From Dipteronia dyeriana (Eukaryota > Streptophyta > Magnoliopsida > Sapindales > Sapindaceae), in assembly GCA_032871835.1 (NCBI GenBank), contig CM065300.1, positions 67,839,192 through 67,903,191 on the forward strand: a DNA stretch of 64,000 nucleotides. Reading direction: 5' to 3'. Positions within the stretch are counted from its first letter, which is position 1, and each line of letters starts with the position of its first letter. Shown here piece after piece: positions 57,014-64,000 of the stretch. The position numbers and the translations under genes are program-made. The notes under the pieces are model-generated. The model was not told the DNA's origin, did no database searches, and saw only the letters and a program-made list of their open reading frames with translations.

Positions 57014-57021
57014 CAAGTTCG
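57014..57021. repeat. Target-site duplication CAAGTTCG (right) of hAT element
   Basis: Identical to 54146-54153. Confidence 0.92.
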
Positions 57022-58244
57022 TGTGGATTGGGGATCTTGGTGGGCTATCTAAATTTAAGCTTCAATAGACACAACCCAATCACAATCAACAAATGATTCA
57101 CTTAGGTCCGATCTATTTAATTTTAGTTCATTCCACTAAAGAACTAAAATTGAACTTTTCAATAAAGATAGAATAAGTTAATGTTACTCATTCATACCCT
57201 AGACAATCTTAATGGAGAAAGTGTATCCTCGTGAAGAATACCAGTAATCGCCAAGAGCTCATAGACCGCCTATAGCTCTCCAAGTTATCATATTTAATCA
57301 TATGACCACATTTTGAACTTGGATATTTTGACTTGTCTAGAAGCCATGTTTCAATAGATACAATTGAAAACTTAACGTCAATGTTTAATATTTAATACCT
57401 CAAAACATCCATATGATGGTATTCTACTCTCATTTAATAAATGGAGCCACGATGTCCATATCTATAAATGAAGTCCTCTATCGATTTGACAATTATAATA
57501 ATGAAACTATAAATGCTATAAGATTTGTTAAACTAGAAATCACTTTATTAATATGAAAAGATTGTCAAATACAGTATTACACTCTTGCTATCGAGCATAA
57601 TCCCAACAACTTATTCATGTATGCACATGCATTAGATTTAAGGTTGACAATTTTTGTAAACTGCATGTTGAAATAGCATACTTGTGTGTTCTTTTGTTCA
57701 TTTTGTTGTAATTGTTTGATATTGAACTAGAATTTGATCTTATATTATTCTTTATTGAGTTTTGGTTATTTCGGTTACTTATTCGTTAAGTTTCAAGTTA
57801 AAATTCAGAAGTTAAGAAAATTTTTGTGTCTTTATCGTAGACGGTTTACATCTTTATTTTTCAAACTGAATTCCATAAGTTTTGTGAAAGTTTTCTTGAC
57901 GTTCTTATGCATGAGGAGTTCTAGTTCGTAATCTGAAAATGGATTTAAAATTAGAGTTTGAAGGCCGGAGAAATGGTCGAAGAATGAAAGGGAACTCAAA
58001 GGAAAAATGGAAGGGTGCCATGCAACCTTTCCCATGGAAGCGCGTGGAGACGCGTGGAGCCTCATGGGAAAGGTTGCCCTCTGCCCCCATAGAGGGCCAC
58101 ATGCGTCAATGGGAAGCAGAGGTGGCCTTCTCACTTTGGTGGTTGATTTTCCTTCCTATCTTTCCTTTGAATATCTAATTTTTCCCTCTCTTTCATTTCT
58201 AGAAGAAAAAACTTTAAAAATCTTAGGCATAAATTTTCTCTCCA

Positions 58245-58560
58245 ATTTTCTCTCCAATTTTCTATCTCCCAAACACCATAACTTTCTCATTCGGTGTCCG
58301 AATCAAATGATTTGAATTGGAGAATTCTCATCTGCCAGTCCTCTATTAAATTTTATCTCCAATTTTCCCATCACCCAACAACTATAACTTTCTCATCCGG
58401 AGTCCGAATCAAGTGATTTGAATTGGAGAATTCTCATCTGCCAGTCCTCTATTGAATTTTATCTAAAATTTTCCCATCACCCAACCATTACATTCTCATC
58501 CGGAGTCCGAATCAAGTGATATAAATTGGAGAATTCTTATCTGCCAGTCCTCTATCCTTT
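58245..58560 (+). repeat. Three tandem copies of a ~105-bp unit in the L1p LTR
   Basis: GTCCGAATCA recurs at 58296, 58402 and 58505, within units that also share TTGGAGAATTCTCATCTGCC and CAGTCCTCTAT. The other L1-family LTRs in the window have a single unit, so the triplication is specific to this copy. Confidence 0.88.
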
Positions 58561-59187
58561 ACACAAGAGTTTAGAGTCATTTGATTGAGTTTTATCGTAG
58601 CTCTACTCACAAAAACGGGATTGCATGGTTTTCACTTGAGGTATTGATTTCTCTTTTGTTTTTTGAGCTTCAAGTCTTTAATTACCTTGGTTTTTCCTCT
58701 TCAATACATGTATATATGTTGTTGTAAAGTTTAATTAGAGTTTTATACTCTATTATAGCTAGATTGAACTTGATTGAATCTTACATGTTGAGTTAGGTTT
58801 TTGTCAAAACCTATGTTTTTACGTGTTTGTATTTTGTATAGTGCTAGGTTTCTATCTAGGACAATTTTGGACTTTGATTGGTTGATTTTTATAAACAATA
58901 GTCTCTACTTGTGCTAGGTCCTCTTATTTGACCTTTTTCTTGATTATCATATTTTTATTCTATATATAGAGCTTGATATGTTTTGATTGAATACTTTGCG
59001 AATACATGCTCTATATTTCTTGCTAGAACTTTATTATCACATGTTATGTTTCTAGCATGATTTTTGTTTGATACTAAATCTTGATTATGTGCTTAAATGT
59101 ATATGACTAATTCAAGGTTTAGTGACATGAATAAATCTAGAAGATAAATGTGTAAGATAATAATGACATTTGTATATAGGAGAATAG

Positions 59188-60930
59188 GTGTCCATCCACT
59201 CCTTCAAAGATGGCGTTCATAGCACGATGGTGCAACTTAACAATCTCAAAATCATTAGTTGTCCATTCACTTATAAGCTTCAGATCACAAATGAAGACAC
59301 ATTGGTGGTAAGAAAGTCTAGGCTTCAAATGTTGACATTGCAATTCGAAAGCTTGCAAACGAGTGATGAAGACAAGTTTGAAGACATCCAATTTCATCTT
59401 CTTAATATTCTTAACCAATGTCAAGCTCTTGGAGTGCCAATATCTAGAAAGAGTCTTAGTTGAAAGATTCTAAGTTCTATCCCTAAGAGATTAAAGGTTA
59501 GGGTTATGACCATAGAAGAAAGCAAGGATGTAGATTGCTTAAGCGTTGATGAATTGCTTAGGTCTCTCCAAACCTATGAGATGTGTTTGAAGCCAAAGAC
59601 CAAGAGTAAGGGAATCGCTCTCAAGGATTTTGAAGAAGAGATTGAAGAAGAGAATGAAGAAATGGCTCTTTTGGTTTGGAAATTTAAGAAGTTTTTAAGT
59701 AAATGTGTCAAGCCTAAAGGTAAATTTTCTAGAGAAAAGGAAGTTAAGAAGTTATCATCTCCAAGAATTGATAAAAATGGTCAAGCGAAGAATAAGAATA
59801 ATGTTTAATGCTATCATTGTCAAGGTTTTGGACATTTTGCAAATGAGTGCACTAAAAAGAAGTCCAAGAAAGACAAAAAAGGCAAAGCTATGGCAGCCAC
59901 TTAGAGTGATAGTAGTTTTAGCAAGGAGGAGAACTCAATTGATAAGTCCTCAAGTGATGAAGTAAGCAACTTCATGGCTTTTACGACCTCTCACACTAAG
60001 CTAGAAGGTGATTGTAAAGTTTTTATGAACAAGGAAAGTGATCAAGGTCATCTAGAGGATATATATTTGAAAGCAACCAATATTGAGCTTAAGGTTAAGG
60101 TTAAAGATCTTAAGGCCTAAAGAGATAAAGCTTTGATAGAGGTTAGAGAAAAGGATGACTTGATTAGGACTCAAGTGGATGAGTTTGTAAAACTTTCTCA
60201 TAGACTCTTGAGTGAAAAAGAATGAGATTTTGAATAGGCTTTATGAAGTAGTTAAACTTGTCTATGATAGAGAAGAGATTGTTTCAAGTATAAGGATTAG
60301 AGAGCAAGCATACATTGAAAAGATCGGCATAGCCAAACAAGCAATCAAAGACTTGGAAAATGGCTCGGTCAAGGTGAATAATGTCACAAAACTTGCTCAA
60401 CCTCATGGATAGCCTAGCAATTTGAAAGGAAGGGAGTAGTTTGAATTTGCATCACTTACATCAAGGAAGGCTAAAATTAAAATGGTAAAAAAATGTCTCC
60501 TAAAAACAATCTTCTCAAATTCAAAGGTAATGTGAAAGACAAGGTATCCTCAAACTGTTCCTACTTCTTCAACACAACAAGGTACAATCTCATCTTTCAT
60601 TCCTATTTGCCATTATTGCAACACTATTGGTCACATTAAACCTAGGCGTTATAAGTATATAAAGTTGTACAATTTAGGAAATGTGTATAAAGATAAAAAG
60701 ATTGACTTTACTTTGAAGCTTGTAAGGGCTCTAGTTGTTGATAAGTATGATGCACCTAAAATGCATGTTAAAAAGTATTTGAAGAAGAAGTCCAATCCTT
60801 GTGAAAATCTTGACAAAGCATGTGTTGCTAGTAATGTTAGGAGATAGGTATTAAACATATACTTTTGAATCAAATCATTAATGATCTCTAATCTAGGTTC
60901 AACATTAAGGTCAAAGATAAGCATGATATT
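59188..60930 (+). pseudogene. Gag of L1p, Sirevirus-like, N-terminus deleted, cut by gypsy H
   Basis: Frames in order: SRLQMLTLQFESLQTSDEDK and HLLNILNQCQALGVPI (59281-59463); VMTIEESKDVDCLSVDELLR, LQTYEMCLKPKTKSKGIALK and EEEIEEENEEMALLVWKFKK (59506-59808), the core UBN2 Gag pattern of Sirevirus-like copia elements; an in-frame TAA, then an intact knuckle CYHCQGFGHFANEC (59809-59850). A coiled-coil region (60060-60400) follows. The second knuckle, CHYCNTIGHIKPRR (60608-60649), has Arg for the last Cys. Several stops and frame changes. The gag stops making sense at about 60930, where the H LTR starts. Confidence 0.85.
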
Positions 60931-63157
60931 TGTGTAAGTTCTTGATTGGTCTATTTCTATACATGTTTTAAGTCCCCATTTCCTGTTATTTATCCTTTGT
61001 TCTTGGGTATTTTATGTGTTTGTTGTGCATGTGTAGGTCACATTCCATTCAAGAGGTGCTGGATGTTATTTTCGAGAAAAGGAGCAAAAAGATAAATTTC
61101 GGACTAATATAGAATAGGCAGGTTTCGGGGTCTATATCTCTCAGTTTCGGTCAAATTATGTATCCTAATACATATGGATTGAAAGGCTCGGAAGTATAGT
61201 TTCCAGCGCACCTTTTTTTTAACTCAATTATGTTATTCCTAGAAGAAGTTATGTGCAATTTAGTAACTAAAGGTCAGTGCTAGAAAGTCAACCACGGGCT
61301 AGACCGCTGTTCATGCATAAGTCCTACCCAATGGTTTGAGGAGCGGTACATGGCAGAAGAATTCTACGGTTTGGATTATGGTGACCTACGGAACGACCCA
61401 GGCCACGGGCCGAAGGATTTTTGGCGAAAAACCACTCCGAATTAGTCTAGAATTGTTCAAAACTTCCCAAATCAAATTCCAACGATTTTAGAAGACCAAA
61501 ACATGTTTGGGAAACTTCCTAAACTCAAATTATGAGTCAAGCCTCGAAAGCGAAAACCCAATTAGGAAAGGATTCTCATTCCATGTTTCATTCTACTTTA
61601 CCACTTGATTGATTTCCTAAACCTTAGAAGAATTAGGGGTTCACAAGGAAAAATCACCTATAAATACTTTTGATTATTTACAATTCAAAGATAGAATCCA
61701 AGGGAGGTCCCAAGCAACCAAGGGGCTCGTTCCCCACCACTGCATCACTATACATCACCATACAACTTCCATTCATCTTTACACATCCGAAGATTCGAAG
61801 ACAAAGAAGAATTCATCATTGAAGTCTTGAAGAACTCATTGAAGGCCAAGATGGGTTTGATCTTGTCTTTCTCTTCGCTTTTTTTCATGATGTGTAACTA
61901 ATTCCATAACTAGGTAGTCAACGTGGACCTTTTGGCCCAGTAAAAAATACTAAAGGAATAAGACCAATATCTGTATTCCGTAATAATCTGGAATATAATA
62001 AAAACAAGGAGAAACAAACTTTGAATTTATATTGAATATTATGATAATGGCCTTTTCGGCTTACAACTCTATGTAAAGCGATAAACCGTAACCCTAATCC
62101 TTGTTGGACAAGAAATGGGGTTAATAAGTAAAATAAAACAATAGCAAAATTGTGATAATTGCGGAAACAAATACAACTAACGACCCTAATCAAGCCAGAA
62201 TTGACGGCAAGCGATTTTGACTTGTCAAAGCCAACTTATGTGTAAAACGAAAATTTCCTAAAATAGCAAAAACAACAATTACAGGGTCTAAACGATGGAA
62301 TTTGGCCAAAAAAGGTCGTGTCTCACCAACAAAGGTTGTGACTTGAAAAGATCTCATCGAATCACTTTAGGTGAAGTCACTTAACCTTGAATTTAGGATG
62401 GTCCCTCAAAGCCATGAACGAATCAGCCACTGGTTCTACATCACCTTTTATGAATGCTCGCGTTTGGTTTAATATTATTATTTCTTCAGTTCAATTCTTG
62501 ATTTATTCATTGTTCTTACCTGCTTAATCCTCATTATTTGTAATATTTAGTCACACCATAGACCAAGGGTGGATGATTATTTATCACAATTTTAGGGCTA
62601 AAACTATTTGAGAATTAGGGTTAGAGTGTAGACCAAACCTAACCTTGATTAATGTTCTTTTGATTTAATGAATTTTATCTTTAGCATGAGCCAAGAAAAG
62701 TATAAAATTTGTTTCTTAATTCTTGTGCTTAACGGGTTTTCTATCGTTGCTCACACCATAGACCAAGGGTGAATAATGGTTGGGAATAAGTGACTCATCC
62801 CGTGTTCATACTGTAATAGGCATATTAAAGATAAAGAATGAACCCTTGGATTGATTGAATTTTGCTTACAAATTAATTTCCAACAGTGAGTGTTCTTAAC
62901 TAGGGATCATTGATGATCTAGTGCTTTCTCACCCTTGGCCACAACTAATTCTTTTCAATTGGTTTTTTTGATTTAGTTTAGTTTTAATTAAATCTTCAAC
63001 AATCTCTTGGTTATTTTCAGTTTAACTTAAATTAGAATTAGATTTAACCGGTAACTCTCTAATCTTCATGGGAATGATCCTTACATGTCGCTATACAATT
63101 CTTAATGATTCGTGCACTTGCGAGTATTGTTTTTACACAACATGAATTTACACATCA
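60931..63157 (+). mobile_element. 5' LTR of gypsy element H
   Basis: It ends ATTTACACATCA at 63157, six bases before a gypsy primer site. The start is near TGTGTAAGTTCTTG (60931 or 60933). It matches the G LTR on the other strand (CTAGTGCTTTCTCACCCTTG, ACACCATAGACCAAGGGTG twice at 62553 and 62753, GCATGTGTAGGT). It is longer than the G LTR by about 0.85 kb. No gene content is supported. Confidence 0.78.
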
Positions 63158-63163
63158 ATTTCT

Positions 63164-63180
63164 TGGCATTGTTGCAGGGG
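63164..63180 (+). other. Primer binding site of gypsy H
   Basis: TGGCATTGTTGCAGGGG, a diverged form of the TGGCGCCGTTGCCGGGGA site, six bases after the LTR end. Confidence 0.78.
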
Positions 63181-63309
63181 ATTAGTTGAATATATTGATT
63201 ATTTCTAGTTGTAGTTTTAGTTAATGTTTTTTAGTAGTTGAGTCATTAGTTAATAGTTTTATTTTATTTTATTTTTTTATTTCCTTTTTATTGTTTCTTC
63301 CAAGTACAA

Positions 63310-64000
63310 TGGACTTCTACGGGCAATGAGTTTATGATGAGGAAAGAGAAACAATTTATGGATTTGCTATGCAACTAGCTAATTTAAATCGACGTATGGA
63401 AAGATTGATTTCGATAAATCCGAAGAGATAACAAGCAAGAGTTGTGGTTTGCATGTTCTGTGGAGCAGTTGGTCATGAGATAGAGAGTTGCACTTTTGTA
63501 GCAAGTTTTTTAGAATCTGTACAATAGGAATCCTATAGGATGAATTCCTACAATCCGTGGCCTATCAATGAACCATATGGCAAGTGGTCGAGTTATAAAC
63601 CATATGGCAATACTTACAACTCAGATTGGAGGAATCATCAAGACTTCTTGTAGAGCTATAATGAAGTCAATACCTATGAGCAGTCGGTCTCACCATCATT
63701 GGAGGATATGATGTAAGAGTTCATACAGAATATGGATCAGAGAATGAATCAACAAGACAAAATGTTGCAAGACACCCATCAAGAAACCAATGTGAGGTTT
63801 AAAATGATGGAAGCTTCAATAAGCAAGACGGAGGTGAAAATTGGGCAATTGGTTGAAGTATTTCAAAAGGAGGAGCCCAAAAAATTCCTGAGCCAATCAG
63901 AGCAAGAAAAAGCTACCAACATCCCTTCGAATGGTGAGATTGTCGATACCAAAATTTGCCATGATTTTTCTAATTTTCTAGTGTTACAGGTGAAGAAGTG
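63310..64000 (+). pseudogene. Gag of gypsy H (partial, runs off right edge)
   Basis: Broken frames give FAMQLANLNRRMERLI, a complete CCHC knuckle CMFCGAVGHEIESC (63450-63491), then NSYNPWPINEPYGKWSSYKP, NTYNSDWRNHQDF (the same hallmark as in G gag) and EFIQNMDQRMNQQDKMLQD, a coiled-coil segment ending near VEVFQKEEPKKFL. Stops occur near 63430, 63526, 63651 and 63714. Position after the primer site fits gag. Protease and pol would lie beyond 64000. Gene start not determined. Confidence 0.8.

Larger units (their letters stand above)
52873..57608 (-). mobile_element. Solo LTR of copia B, carrying a hAT insertion
   Basis: The left end TGTAGGGAAAAAACGG and right end GCATAATCCCAACA match the B LTR ends, and ACTTA flanks both sides. 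No internal retrotransposon sequence. It is interrupted by the hAT element (54154-57013). About 460 bases present in the complete LTR are deleted near 57488 (TATCGATT joined to TGACAATTATAAT). Confidence 0.9.
52594..60930 (+). mobile_element. Sirevirus-like element L1p (family L1), plus strand, broken
   Basis: The LTR begins near 52594 (AAGGTTTTTGAGTTT...GTTGGC, cf. TGTTAGGTTTTAG of the family) and continues after the nested solo B LTR. It includes the CAAGGCCTAGGCACACACA block, the GGCCGGAGAATGGTCG block (57960) and AACACCATAACTTTCTC. The LTR 3' end, primer site and N-terminal gag are deleted near 59160-59190. Gag continues to about 60930, where gypsy H is inserted. The family minisatellite is missing because of the deletion. 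Confidence 0.7.

Noticed and set aside
57832..58315. Frames on both strands in a GC-rich stretch
   Set aside because: The region aligns with the L1 LTR; frames on both strands overlap and have no conserved content.
1..64000. A novel host defence or metabolic gene cluster
   Set aside because: No intact host-type gene, operon-like layout, RNA gene or conserved non-transposon domain was seen; the window is explained by retrotransposons and one hAT element, apart from the unassigned region at 48878-52593.

Overview
This is AT-rich plant nuclear DNA, almost certainly flowering-plant repeat heterochromatin. I see no intact host gene, rRNA or tRNA. Nearly every base that can be explained belongs to LTR retrotransposons inserted into one another, plus one hAT-type DNA transposon. 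All coding regions are broken by stops, frameshifts, deletions or insertions. Species cannot be named from the sequence.

Left block (1-48877). The outer frame is one Ty3/gypsy element, called G here, on the minus strand. Its protease and RT resemble the Tat/Athila group. Its 5' LTR is 47503-48877, its primer binding site 47478-47496, gag lies at 36561-37076 plus 10100-11541, protease at 9458-10099, RT/RNase H/integrase at 3791-6569, and its 3' end lies beyond the window. Four insertions split it: a minus-strand Sirevirus-like copia (E1) whose 5' LTR is 1203-3369; a solo LTR of the same family (6575-9297, target duplication GAAGT); a 25-kb Ty1/copia complex (A, 11547-36555, duplication CCATA/CCACA); and a gag-only element (L2, 37077-47282, duplication CAATT), itself hit by another solo LTR (40460-42987, duplication CAATG).

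Inside A are a second gag-only element (T, 14633 to about 19860), a copia family B inserted into A's gag (duplication CGTTT) and a second B copy (B'). The two CGTTT duplications now face opposite directions (CGTTT at 20029-20033, AAACG at 23520-23524). This shows that roughly 21051-29200 has been inverted. B and B' consequently lie head to head as a large imperfect inverted repeat of about 23.5-34.5 kb.

Right block (48878-64000). A 3.7-kb stretch without recognisable coding sequence is followed by a plus-strand Sirevirus-like element (L1p, about 52594-60930). Its LTR holds a solo B LTR (52873-57608, duplication ACTTA), which in turn holds a hAT element (54154-57013, 12-bp inverted repeats, 8-bp duplication CAAGTTCG). 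L1p's gag is cut by a plus-strand gypsy element H (LTR about 60931-63157, gag running off the end) of the same LTR family as G.

I found no new host system. The most notable items are the inversion proven by target-site duplications, the two gag-only Sirevirus-like elements with repeated polypurine motifs, and a hAT element with possible captured exons.
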